Positions 1-7,866 of a stretch of 22,717 nucleotides of DNA are shown here, in pieces. Location: assembly GCA_937910785.1 (NCBI GenBank), contig CALDLG010000082.1:1-22717 (forward strand), in the 5' to 3' direction. Within the stretch, counting starts at the first letter, position 1. Every line of letters starts with the position of its first letter. A program made the translations under genes and the position numbers. The stretch is from an uncultured Lachnospiraceae bacterium (lineage in GTDB: Bacteria > Bacillota > Clostridia > Lachnospirales > Lachnospiraceae). The notes under the pieces are model-generated. The model ran no database searches. It had not been told where the DNA came from and was given only the letters and a program-made list of their open reading frames with translations.

Positions 1-1259
1 TCCCCATAGCTTTCCACCGGTATATTCCCCTGTCCGATTCCGTATGCCTTTTCCTCCAGTTTCCGCTGAAAGGCAATGCCGGAAAGCGGATGTCCGCTCT
101 CGTAATCTTCCGGTGTTACGGTAACGATGACGGCGCTGTTACTGTTCTTTCCGTCCCGTCCGCTGTAGCTCATCCCGTTCACGGCAAGCCTTCCCTCTTC
201 CGAAGAGGCATTCACCACATAACCGCCCGGACACATGCAGAACGAATAAACACCCCGTCCGCTTTTCGTCTGTGCCGTAACTTTATAGGAGGCTGCCTGC
301 AGATGCGGGCTTTCCGCCATACCATACTGCGTTTCGTTAATCATCAGGGCCGGATGCTCCACCCGCAGCCCAACCGCGAAAGGCTTCGCCGCCATCCCGT
401 TTTCATACAGCATCTGAAAGGTATCCCTTGCGCTGTGGCCGATGGCCAGAACCACCGTATCAGTTTTAAGCAGTTCCGCATCATTTATCACAACGCCCCG
501 GATGCTTCCGTTTTCGATCACGAGATCCGTCACCTTACTTTCAAATCGGATTTCTGCGCCGAAACGAAGCATCTCCTCCCGCATGGAGCGCACCACGCGC
601 ATTAAAATATCCGTACCGATATGCGGTTTTGCCTCATACAAAATTTCCTCCGGCGCACCGGCCTGCACGAGAATTTTAAGCGCTTCCCGGTTTCTTCCTT
701 CCTTATCCTTCACAAGCGTATTGAGCTTTCCGTCCGAAAAAGCGCCTGCGCCGCCTTCTCCAAACTGCACGTTGGAATCCGGCTTTAAGATGCCGCTTTT
801 CCAGAAGGCCTCCACATCCTTTTTCCGTTCCTCCACTGCCTTTCCCCGCTCCAGCAGTATCGGCTCAAAACCATGTTTCGCCAGCAATAATCCGCAGAAG
901 AGCCCTGCGGGTCCCGTTCCGATAATCACGGGGCGCAGAGCGTCCCTGGGCGCCGTCACTTCAGGGAAATGCCAGGTTTTCTCCTCCGCCCTTCCAATCT
1001 GAATGCCGACTCCGCCTTTCCGTTGACTACTGCGGTCACGATTTGAAAGCCTCCTCAGAATCCGTTCCTCGTCACGCACTTCCACGTCGATTGTATAAAT
1101 AAAGAAAAGCGCCGGTTTCTTCCTGGCATCCACCGATTTTTTTATGATTCGATAAGAAAGGATCTCCTGCTTTTCAATATGTAGCAATCCGGCCGCTTTT
1201 TCGGCCAGAGACGCTTCCTTCCCGGTAACGGGCATTTTAATCTGACTGATCCTGATCAT
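1..1259 (-). CDS. FAD-dependent dehydrogenase, COG2509 family (partial, 3' end outside window)
   Basis: Uncharacterised flavoprotein dehydrogenase of the COG2509 type; substrate unknown, expected cytosolic. About 419 codons are visible and the C-terminus lies beyond base 1. The dinucleotide-binding glycine motif IIGTGPAGLFCGL is near residues 112-124, after an N-terminal domain of about 100 residues that is usual for this family. Further on are a glycine-rich FGEGGAGAFSDGKLNT stretch and a CPGGYVVNASSE segment, both typical. The start is ATG at 1257-1259, giving MIRISQIKMPVTG; this N-terminus fits the family's conserved opening better than the next ATG at 1233-1235, and AAAAGG lies 7 bases upstream. 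With this start the gene overlaps the end of the preceding flavoprotein by 23 bases, which suggests translational coupling. Family assignment is firm; function is not known. Confidence 0.88.
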   Translation of the reverse strand, partial: MIRISQIKMPVTGKEASLAEKAAGLLHIEKQEILSYRIIKKSVDARKKPALFFIYTIDVEVRDEERILRRLSNRDRSSQRKGGVGIQIGRAEEKTWHFPEVTAPRDALRPVIIGTGPAGLFCGLLLAKHGFEPILLERGKAVEERKKDVEAFWKSGILKPDSNVQFGEGGAGAFSDGKLNTLVKDKEGRNREALKILVQAGAPEEILYEAKPHIGTDILMRVVRSMREEMLRFGAEIRFESKVTDLVIENGSIRGVVINDAELLKTDTVVLAIGHSARDTFQMLYENGMAAKPFAVGLRVEHPALMINETQYGMAESPHLQAASYKVTAQTKSGRGVYSFCMCPGGYVVNASSEEGRLAVNGMSYSGRDGKNSNSAVIVTVTPEDYESGHPLSGIAFQRKLEEKAYGIGQGNIPVESYG

Positions 1260-2544
1260 CCTGATGCCTTTTCCTTTCCGGCCCCTGAGCCTTTTTCACA
1301 GGGCTTTCCCGCAGAAGCGCCTCTGCCGCGGCGCGCCCGGCAGCTGCCCCGCTTGTCCATGCCCACTGCAGGTTATACCCCCCGCAGATACCGTCCATAT
1401 CGATCATCTCCCCTGCAAAAAAAAGCCGGGGAACCAGCTTCGATTCCAGCCTGTTCGTCAGTTCCCCTGCCGGAATGCCGCCCGCACTGACCTGTGCCTG
1501 ATCAAAACCATTCGTTTTACATACCACTGTCATAAAATGCCGGTACAATGCCGCGAGTTTCTCTTTTTTCGCACCGGGGAGGGTCCCCGCGGTATCGACA
1601 GGTCTGCACCCGGCCTGCCGGATAATCAGCTGATTGATTTTTTTATTGGAAAGCCCCGTCAGAAACTGTTCCAGCGGCCTTTCACCGAGCAGCCGGAAAC
1701 GCCGCTCCCAAAACCGTCGTTCCTCCAGCGGATCCATATCCGGCAGAAAATCGATTTCCACCGATACCTGCTGTCCGTTGGAAAGCGCATAAGCCGCTTC
1801 CCTGCTGAACTGAAAGACCGGAATGCCTGAAATGCCATACTCTGTCAGCTGCAGTTCTCCCCGTACAAAAGCCCGCTTTTTTCTTCCGATCAAAAGCGTA
1901 AGTCCCGCTTCGATGCGGACACCTGCGACACTCTTCCAGAAATCTCCCGTACACCGCAGCTGTACGAGCGCGGGTACGACTTTTACCACGTGATGTCCGA
2001 AAGCCTTCGCCAGTTCATAGCCGTTTCCGTCGGAGCCGGTCTTCGGCGCGGCCATGCCGCCGCAGGCCAAAATCACCGCCCCATAGGAGCGCTTTGCATC
2101 TTCTTGGCACACAACGCTGAAAACTCCGGTTTTCTGCTCCCGCAGCAGCGCGGCTGCCTTATGCTCCGTATGTACTCTGACCCCATATTCCGCAAGCGAA
2201 AACCGGAGGATATCGAGAACCGTCGATGCCTGCCCGGACAGCGGGTACAGATATCCGTCTCTGTCCTTTATCAGCATTCCGCGTTGACTAAAAAAGTCAA
2301 TCGTTTCCGCCACACCGAACTGCCTGTATAATTTTTCATAAAAAGAAACAGCGCTGCCATAATAGGCATCTCTGTTCATAACTCTGTTGGAAAAATTGCA
2401 TCTGCCGTTTCCCGTGGCAGGCAGTTTTTTCCCTACTCTGTCATTTCTTTCATACAGGTCCACGCAGGCGCCGGCCTGCGCTGCCTGAATAGCCGCCATC
2501 ATGCCGGCGGCTCCGCCGCCGATTACCGCAATTTTATTTTCCAT
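1237..2544 (-). CDS. NAD(P)/FAD-dependent oxidoreductase, HI0933/YhiN/BaiN family
   Basis: 435-residue flavoprotein of the HI0933-like family (PF03486), which includes BaiN, reported to act on bile-acid intermediates in gut clostridia; most members have no known substrate. Seen: an N-terminal FAD motif AVIGGGAAGMMAA (residues 6-18), the family hallmark GKKLPATGNGRCN (38-50), and a C-terminal FAGEMIDMDGICGGYNLQWA segment that closes the FAD site. Length is normal and there is no signal peptide. The ribosome binding site is weak, but the stop of the upstream gene is only 15 bases away, so translation may be coupled. It is followed by a second flavoprotein with a 23-base overlap. Calling it a bile-acid enzyme would go beyond the sequence. 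Confidence 0.9.
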   Translation of the reverse strand: MENKIAVIGGGAAGMMAAIQAAQAGACVDLYERNDRVGKKLPATGNGRCNFSNRVMNRDAYYGSAVSFYEKLYRQFGVAETIDFFSQRGMLIKDRDGYLYPLSGQASTVLDILRFSLAEYGVRVHTEHKAAALLREQKTGVFSVVCQEDAKRSYGAVILACGGMAAPKTGSDGNGYELAKAFGHHVVKVVPALVQLRCTGDFWKSVAGVRIEAGLTLLIGRKKRAFVRGELQLTEYGISGIPVFQFSREAAYALSNGQQVSVEIDFLPDMDPLEERRFWERRFRLLGERPLEQFLTGLSNKKINQLIIRQAGCRPVDTAGTLPGAKKEKLAALYRHFMTVVCKTNGFDQAQVSAGGIPAGELTNRLESKLVPRLFFAGEMIDMDGICGGYNLQWAWTSGAAAGRAAAEALLRESPVKKAQGPERKRHQDDQDQSD

Positions 2545-2559
2545 TTTATTATGATAACA

Positions 2560-3246
2560 CTAACTGGAATAAGACTCAAGAAAATTATACAGTTCCTGTT
2601 CGTTCTGAATATATTTTCCCCGGATAATCTCGGTCTGCAGTTCTTCATTCAGGCTTTCTAACAGAATATCCGTATTCGTATGAATTGTTTTTTTGTCCTT
2701 CTCGTATACGATAACAAAATGATCCGCCACCATCAGATAAAAGCCTTCTTCTTCTTTTTCCGGCCGATAATATTTACAGATGACAACCCGGTCCTTTGAG
2801 AAGCTGGAAAGCTCAATGTTCTGGAATCCGAGCTTTAAATCGGAAAGCGCAGGATTTTCGTCATAAGCCGCCAGTTCTTCGATCAGCGCAAGCCTGTCCA
2901 GTCCGATATATTTGACCGGAATTTCCTCTTCCCTTTCCTGCACCGTTCCATCCGATAAATTTACCTCTTCAATCAGATAGACCGTATCCGCCGTAATCAC
3001 GGGCGCCTTTTCCACCGCGGTTTCGATGACCTGATCCTTCAGCTTTCCTCCATCCTGATATAAAATGCCCGTGCCGTTTCCTCCCGCCGTCTGGGGAATC
3101 TGTGCCGGCTGCTGCACCGCATTTTCCATCCTCTCATACTTGTTCGGGTAAAAAAACTGTTCCGCCTTGATGGCCGCATAGCTGCCGGCCCCGAACATAA
3201 TGCCCGACATACATAAAAAAAGACTGATACGTTTGATGATCTTCAT
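2560..3246 (-). CDS. Membrane-anchored protein with BofC-like C-terminal region
   Basis: 228-residue protein of uncertain function. Residues 7-28 form one hydrophobic segment after basic residues (signal anchor or uncleaved signal peptide), so the rest should lie outside the membrane. A low-complexity, proline- and glutamine-containing linker follows. The C-terminal half, with a FYLMVADHFVIVYEKD strand pair, a TNTDILLESLNEELQTEI segment and a final ELYNFLESYSS, resembles the BofC C-terminal domain (forespore intermembrane-space regulator family). That match is from memory and moderate only. An AAGG-type site lies 9 bases before the ATG. The neighbours, a SpoVB-like flippase upstream and yqfCD further upstream, fit a sporulation or envelope role. 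The alternative is a generic clostridial secreted protein. Confidence 0.75.
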   Translation of the reverse strand: MKIIKRISLFLCMSGIMFGAGSYAAIKAEQFFYPNKYERMENAVQQPAQIPQTAGGNGTGILYQDGGKLKDQVIETAVEKAPVITADTVYLIEEVNLSDGTVQEREEEIPVKYIGLDRLALIEELAAYDENPALSDLKLGFQNIELSSFSKDRVVICKYYRPEKEEEGFYLMVADHFVIVYEKDKKTIHTNTDILLESLNEELQTEIIRGKYIQNEQELYNFLESYSS

Positions 3247-3283
3247 TCTGGTAAGCCTTCCCTTTCCAAAATCCTTTATAATC

Positions 3284-3313
3284 AGTATCAGTCAATTTTT
3301 TGAATTTATTCAA
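3284..3313 (-). promoter_or_regulatory. Possible sigma-A promoter before the BofC-like gene
   Basis: On the minus strand, TTGAAT (3308-3313) and GATACT (3284-3289) are separated by 18 bases, and the start codon is about 38 bases below the -10. The -35 lies within a 14-base palindrome, TTGAATAAATTCAA (3300-3313), which could be an operator. Both hexamers depart from consensus, so this is tentative. Confidence 0.3.
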
Positions 3314-3339
3314 TTTTTCTGCCGGATCACAGGCCGAAA

Positions 3340-5004
3340 TTACATAACGCCGAACAGCCGTCCGATGGTAATCCAGACTCTGCCAAGAGGCATTTCCAGA
3401 AGTTCTCCCTCATTAATCACATGCAGCAGTATTAACAGCACCATATAGATCACCGTACCGATCAGGCAGGTAATCAGAAGCGTCGGCAAAGCTCCTAAAA
3501 GACCGAAAAGAAGCTTATTCAATAACAGAATGACCAGCCCGGAAACCGCCGAAGATACTGCCGGAAATGCGACGGAATATAACAGTTCCGGCTTATAACC
3601 GACCCTTTTCCCAACCAGAACGAAGCTTAAAACCGCAAGAACCCCCGTATACAGAATGACAGAATAGAGAATGCCCTCCGCTCCGAGATGCCCGTTTCTG
3701 ACAAGCAGAACCGCAGCCAGAATATGGACCGCGAACGCAGCCGCCAATGTAAAAAGCAGCTCCCTGATCATTCTCATCTTCATCATCATCTGTCCAAACA
3801 TCCAGGCTGCGCCATAAAACAGGATCACTACGGTTCCCTGCCTTAAAATCGAAACGGCCTGCGAATCTTCTCCCCGATACAATCCTGTAATAAAGCTCTC
3901 CGCAAGCACTGCAAGATAAATGGCTGCCGGAAACGCCACAATACAAAGCTTCTTCATGGCGCCGCCAATGCGTTCACGCATCAGACGGTATTCCTCTCTG
4001 TCATAGGAGGATGCGATCCTGCCGATCGACCCCTGCACCGCCAGACAGACAAGCGCGGCGCCAATACCGGTCAGTACCGCGTATTTACCGTAATAAGATC
4101 CCCAGCCGGCCGTTCTTGTACCACCCATCTCTTTGATATTCATACAGTAATTAAAGAAACGCTGATCGACTGCCATAAAAAGATTGGAAAGAAGAACGAC
4201 AAGTATCATCGGAATACTGTTTCCGATCAGCATTCCCGTAATTTCCCCGCCGCTTTCCATACGTCTCCCGCCGTCCTGCATCAGCTGCCGCTTCCATGTT
4301 CCCGTATGAAAAATGAAAACAACCGACAGATAAATCAGCGTAATCAGCTCCGCAATCACGATTCCCCAAATGGCCCCCTGGGCACCATAGGCGGACGCGG
4401 CGCTGTCATTTTTTAAAAGAGCAGCAGCCTTCTGCCCGTATTCATAGGATATCCGGCCGCCGATCAGGCCCGCGATTAACATCGCGGTTTTTTCGATATA
4501 TTGAGACCAGGCGACAAGCGGTCCGAAACCACAGCCGTTAAAATACCCCCGCAGGGAGCTGATCAGCGCTGCCAGAACCACTGCCGGCGCCGCCGCTATG
4601 AGCGCCCGCCTGCTCATCGCTTCCAGAAAAACATCCTCTGCCAGAAAACCGGATGTTATCACCACAACGAGTGCTATGACCAATGCGGTCAATGCAGAAA
4701 TTTTCAACGCAGTATGAAAAACTTTTCTGGCATTTTTATATTGTTCCCGCTTCATACGATAACGAATCAGTCCCGTCATCGTTCTGGAAATTCCATAAGT
4801 AAAAAACAGCGCCGTCAGCGTATAAAGCTCAAACGCCGGGGCAAACAGCCCGATTCCCGCATCGCCGATTACGACGGAAATCGGAATTCTGATTCCCAGA
4901 ACGATCATATAAGAAATGATTCCCGCATATGCTGCGAAACTGCCTCTGTTGCTCTTCCGGACGCTTCCCCCACCGAAAGCCGTCTCTCTCTTCCGTAATT
5001 TCAT
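3340..5004 (-). CDS. SpoVB/MurJ-like polysaccharide (lipid-linked oligosaccharide) flippase
   Basis: 554-residue polytopic inner-membrane protein of the MATE/MOP flippase superfamily, nearest in style to the SpoVB branch, whose members are thought to move lipid-linked cell-wall or polysaccharide precursors. About 12-14 hydrophobic helices cover the whole chain. The N-terminal part, with IGDAGIGLFAPAFELYTLTALFF then a TYGISRT turn, follows the usual first-repeat pattern (helix, G-x-G-L-F/Y, helix, small-residue turn before a basic loop). The sequence is divergent, so a paralogue of SpoVB rather than SpoVB itself is likely. It starts 19 bases after the ybeY stop, probably in the same operon. 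The place normally held by dgkA, cdd or era downstream of ybeY is taken by this gene. Substrate not inferable. Confidence 0.82.
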   Translation of the reverse strand: MKLRKRETAFGGGSVRKSNRGSFAAYAGIISYMIVLGIRIPISVVIGDAGIGLFAPAFELYTLTALFFTYGISRTMTGLIRYRMKREQYKNARKVFHTALKISALTALVIALVVVITSGFLAEDVFLEAMSRRALIAAAPAVVLAALISSLRGYFNGCGFGPLVAWSQYIEKTAMLIAGLIGGRISYEYGQKAAALLKNDSAASAYGAQGAIWGIVIAELITLIYLSVVFIFHTGTWKRQLMQDGGRRMESGGEITGMLIGNSIPMILVVLLSNLFMAVDQRFFNYCMNIKEMGGTRTAGWGSYYGKYAVLTGIGAALVCLAVQGSIGRIASSYDREEYRLMRERIGGAMKKLCIVAFPAAIYLAVLAESFITGLYRGEDSQAVSILRQGTVVILFYGAAWMFGQMMMKMRMIRELLFTLAAAFAVHILAAVLLVRNGHLGAEGILYSVILYTGVLAVLSFVLVGKRVGYKPELLYSVAFPAVSSAVSGLVILLLNKLLFGLLGALPTLLITCLIGTVIYMVLLILLHVINEGELLEMPLGRVWITIGRLFGVM

Positions 5005-5023
5005 AATTTACCGCTTTCCGCTC

Positions 5024-5521
5024 CTATCTCGTAATTCCAAGCTGCCCAAGAACTGTCTCCTGCTTTTTCTCCATAATGGCGGCCTCTTCCTCTTCCATAT
5101 GATCATATCCGCATAAATGAAACATACTGTGAGCCACAAGAAACGCGAATTCCCGAAGCTCACTGTGGCCATATGACCTGGCCTGCTCTTCGATCCTGTC
5201 CGTCGAAATGATGATATCGCCCAATATCAGCTCTCCGCTGTCCGGATCAAAATAATCCGCCTCTTCTTCCTCGGAAACCGCAAATTCTCCGGCCCGTTCA
5301 AAAAACAGATTGGGAAAAGACAGTACATCCGTCTCTTTGTCGATTCCGCGATGCTCTTTATTATAGCCGCGAATCTCCTCATTATTCGTCAGAAGCACAT
5401 TGATGCATACTTCGTAGGGACATGCCTCCATCTCAAGGACTGCCTCCGCCACATTCTGAAACACTTCCTCTATGGAAAAGGAAAATTCCCTCTCCGTATT
5501 ATTTTCAACGTAAAAAGTCAT
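5024..5521 (-). CDS. ybeY: Endoribonuclease YbeY (16S rRNA maturation, ribosome quality control)
   Basis: 165-residue cytosolic zinc endoribonuclease needed for 16S rRNA 3'-end processing and ribosome quality control in bacteria. The family zinc motif is present as HSMFHLCGYDH, with ligands His131, His135 and His141; the NVLLTNNEEI...TDVLSFP segment (around residues 41-70) and ELILGDIIISTDRI (97-110) are also family hallmarks. Length is normal. The ATG has GGAG 10 bases upstream. The gene overlaps the 3' end of the HD-domain gene by 17 bases, matching the conserved phoH-HD-ybeY order. An acidic insertion around residues 79-93 is a common lineage-specific variation. Confidence 0.96.
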   Translation of the reverse strand: MTFYVENNTEREFSFSIEEVFQNVAEAVLEMEACPYEVCINVLLTNNEEIRGYNKEHRGIDKETDVLSFPNLFFERAGEFAVSEEEEADYFDPDSGELILGDIIISTDRIEEQARSYGHSELREFAFLVAHSMFHLCGYDHMEEEEAAIMEKKQETVLGQLGITR

Positions 5522-6854
5522 AATACAGCTGCTCCGCCTTAAAAATTTTTCTCATTTCCCGCATCTGGGCAATGGAAATATCACTTTCCGCCAATGCACC
5601 GGTTTCCAGTTTCTTATTAAAAACAGTATCGATAATCTTCTTATAATCCAGATCGGCCTTCGGGTCCTTTGCAAATTCGCCTAAAATCGTAGTAACGATG
5701 CAGTCCGCGAACATCAGCACCGTTGTTTCCTTTGCTACAACTTTTCCTTTGCTCAGATACTCTTTCAGCACTTTTCTGGTATCTTCCGGAATCCGGTATT
5801 CTTCACAGATCGATTTTACATTTTCCCATGTATTTTCCCCTTTCAGGACGCCGATCCGATGATAATAGCCGCATGCCTTGACAACCACATCGTTCAGACC
5901 CAGACGCTTGGCAATCCGGTCCCCCAGATAAGCCGTATGCACCGCCCGGTAATATTCCGCCTTATCGAATTCCTTCAGCTGTACAAGAAGCGGAAATTCC
6001 GGATCATTCAAATCCATATACCGGTCTCTGTACCGGTGGATTACACTGCCGTTAAAAATCTTCAGCGTAATCAGAAGCAGAATAAAATTCACCATCAGAT
6101 TGATCGCAACAAATGTAAACTGCGACAGGGAAAGCCGTTCCCTGTCAAACAGGATAATATTGGCCGCAAGACAGACTGTCAGGCAGGTCAGAGATATGAA
6201 GACAGGAAGTCCCACCTTAAATTCCTCGTTCAGCCTGCAAAATACCAGAATTCCCACTAGGCCGCTGAAAAAATAGAGCATAAATTCGCGGCAGCTTCCG
6301 GCGCTTTGGAGCATTACGGAAAGCATCAGACAGACGCTCCCGGCTGTCAGACCGGAAATGCTGTTGCTGAACAGACTCAGGATAACGAAAACCACGAGAA
6401 AAGGCCATCCGGCAACGGGCAGCAACGGAAACAGCAGTGATAAAACCAATGCCGACAAATAAAACAGAATAAATTTTCCGTACTTTCCATGATTTTCATA
6501 AAAATACAGTTTATTGATCTCACTGAACAGCAGCGCAAAAATCACCATGCCTGTCCCAAGCAGAACCATCAGCGTATTACAGATAATTTCTTCCCGGCTC
6601 TTTGCATGCAGAAAGGAGCCGGCCGCGGCTATCAGGCCGGAGGAAAGAAACATCATGAAAAAATGAACCTGCTTTATCAGCTTCTGTTTCCTGCCGCTTT
6701 CTCCGTCAACTGCCGGCAAAACAGGGCTTTCTTCATTTGCCGCCGCCACATTTTTCGGCTGTTTCCCGGCATTCCCGTTGCCCGGCATATCCGCCGGCGG
6801 TGTTTCTTTCGCGTTCTGTACGACTTCGTTCTTTATTTCTTTATTTTCTTCCAT
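5505..6854 (-). CDS. PgpH-like 7TM-HD membrane protein with degenerate HD site and no extracellular HDED domain
   Basis: 449 residues, in the slot of PgpH (c-di-AMP phosphodiesterase, 7TMR-HD family) between phoH and ybeY. Seen: a hydrophilic N-terminus of about 58 residues, six or seven hydrophobic helices (about 65-265), then a PgpH-type C-terminal domain starting at LNDPEFPLLVQL. The large extracellular 7TMR-HDED domain of full PgpH (about 700 residues or more) is absent. Metal ligands are mostly lost: the first His of the HD fold aligns with Arg303, the YYHDIGK motif reads YYHRIGV (His332-Arg333), and the second histidine pair is replaced around VLKEYLSKGK. The late Asp384 in FADCIVTT remains. 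Catalysis is therefore doubtful, and a sensing or scaffold role is possible. Start chosen at 6852-6854 because AGGA lies 9 bases upstream; a longer frame to 6971 would only run back into phoH. Overlaps phoH by 14 bases. Confidence 0.88.
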   Translation of the reverse strand: MEENKEIKNEVVQNAKETPPADMPGNGNAGKQPKNVAAANEESPVLPAVDGESGRKQKLIKQVHFFMMFLSSGLIAAAGSFLHAKSREEIICNTLMVLLGTGMVIFALLFSEINKLYFYENHGKYGKFILFYLSALVLSLLFPLLPVAGWPFLVVFVILSLFSNSISGLTAGSVCLMLSVMLQSAGSCREFMLYFFSGLVGILVFCRLNEEFKVGLPVFISLTCLTVCLAANIILFDRERLSLSQFTFVAINLMVNFILLLITLKIFNGSVIHRYRDRYMDLNDPEFPLLVQLKEFDKAEYYRAVHTAYLGDRIAKRLGLNDVVVKACGYYHRIGVLKGENTWENVKSICEEYRIPEDTRKVLKEYLSKGKVVAKETTVLMFADCIVTTILGEFAKDPKADLDYKKIIDTVFNKKLETGALAESDISIAQMREMRKIFKAEQLYYDFLR

Positions 6855-7863
6855 GTTCAAAATTCCTGCCTCTGCGCTTCTTCTCGTAGTTATTATAGTA
6901 ATTGCTTTCTTTCGTTTCATAGTTTTCATATGCCCTGACGATCTTCTGAACAAGCGGATGCCGGACAACATCCTTACTCGTCAGATTGCAGAAGGCTATG
7001 TCTTCTATTTTGGAGAGAACCCTGACCGCAACATCCAGTCCGGATTGCTTATCCGGCGCAAGATCCTTCTGAGACGCGTCTCCCGTAATAACAACCTTGG
7101 AGCCGAAACCGATTCTTGTTAAAAACATCTTCATCTGTGCCGGTGTGGTATTCTGGGCTTCATCCAGAATAATATAGGCATTGTCAAGTGTCCTCCCCCG
7201 CATATAGGCAAGAGGCGCCACTTCGATCAATCCCTTCTCCATATTTTTCGCAAAGCTCTCTGCGCCCATAATCTGATAAAGCGCATCATACAGGGGCCGC
7301 AGATAAGGATCTACCTTACTCTGCAGGTCCCCCGGCAGAAAGCCAAGCTTTTCGCCTGCCTCAATGGCCGGCCGCGTCAGAATAATTCTGCCGACTTCAT
7401 TATTTTTAAACGCCGTAATCGCCATGGCCATAGCAAGATATGTCTTACCGGTTCCTGCCGGCCCCAGACCGAATACGATCATATTATTCCTGATCGCATC
7501 CACATACTGCTTCTGTCCGAGTGTCTTTGGCTTCACCGGCTTTCCGCTCGTCGTATGGCAGATACAGTCCTTATCCATGGTCAAAAGCATCTCTTCTCTG
7601 TTTTCTTTGCCAAGCTCGATCGCATAATCGATATTCTGCTCCTGCAGAACATTTCCTCTTTCCGAAAGAACCACCAGTTCTTCCACCGTTCTTGCCGCCT
7701 TCTCCACGTTGTCTTTCATTCCGCTTATTTTCACCGTACCGTCCCGATTGATAATGGCTACCTGAAAATCCTTTTCGATCTTTTTGATATGGGCATCATA
7801 TCCCCCGAAAAGGTTCTGCATATGCTCCATCGGAACATCCATTTTAATCGTAAATTCATCCAT
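6841..7863 (-). CDS. PhoH-family ATPase (PhoH/YbeZ type)
   Basis: 340-residue cytosolic P-loop ATPase of the PhoH family, linked genetically and by conserved gene order to YbeY and RNA metabolism. Seen: a KH-like N-terminal region (about residues 12-65, with VKISGMKDNVEKAART), Walker A GPAGTGKT (134-141), Walker B with DEAQN (234-238), and the VVITGDASQKDL sensor segment. The tail NYYNNYEKKRRGRNFEHGRK is basic and asparagine/tyrosine rich. The gene starts 3 bases after the yqfD stop; its own ribosome binding site is poor, so translational coupling to yqfD is likely. It overlaps the HD-domain gene. The gene symbol phoH is used loosely for several paralogues, so I leave it blank. Confidence 0.95.
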   Translation of the reverse strand: MDEFTIKMDVPMEHMQNLFGGYDAHIKKIEKDFQVAIINRDGTVKISGMKDNVEKAARTVEELVVLSERGNVLQEQNIDYAIELGKENREEMLLTMDKDCICHTTSGKPVKPKTLGQKQYVDAIRNNMIVFGLGPAGTGKTYLAMAMAITAFKNNEVGRIILTRPAIEAGEKLGFLPGDLQSKVDPYLRPLYDALYQIMGAESFAKNMEKGLIEVAPLAYMRGRTLDNAYIILDEAQNTTPAQMKMFLTRIGFGSKVVITGDASQKDLAPDKQSGLDVAVRVLSKIEDIAFCNLTSKDVVRHPLVQKIVRAYENYETKESNYYNNYEKKRRGRNFEHGRK

Positions 7864-7866
7864 GCG

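Noticed and set aside
6855..6971. 39-codon N-terminal extension of the HD-domain protein
   Set aside because: It lies inside phoH and reads as non-conserved basic sequence; the ATG at 6854 has a good ribosome site.
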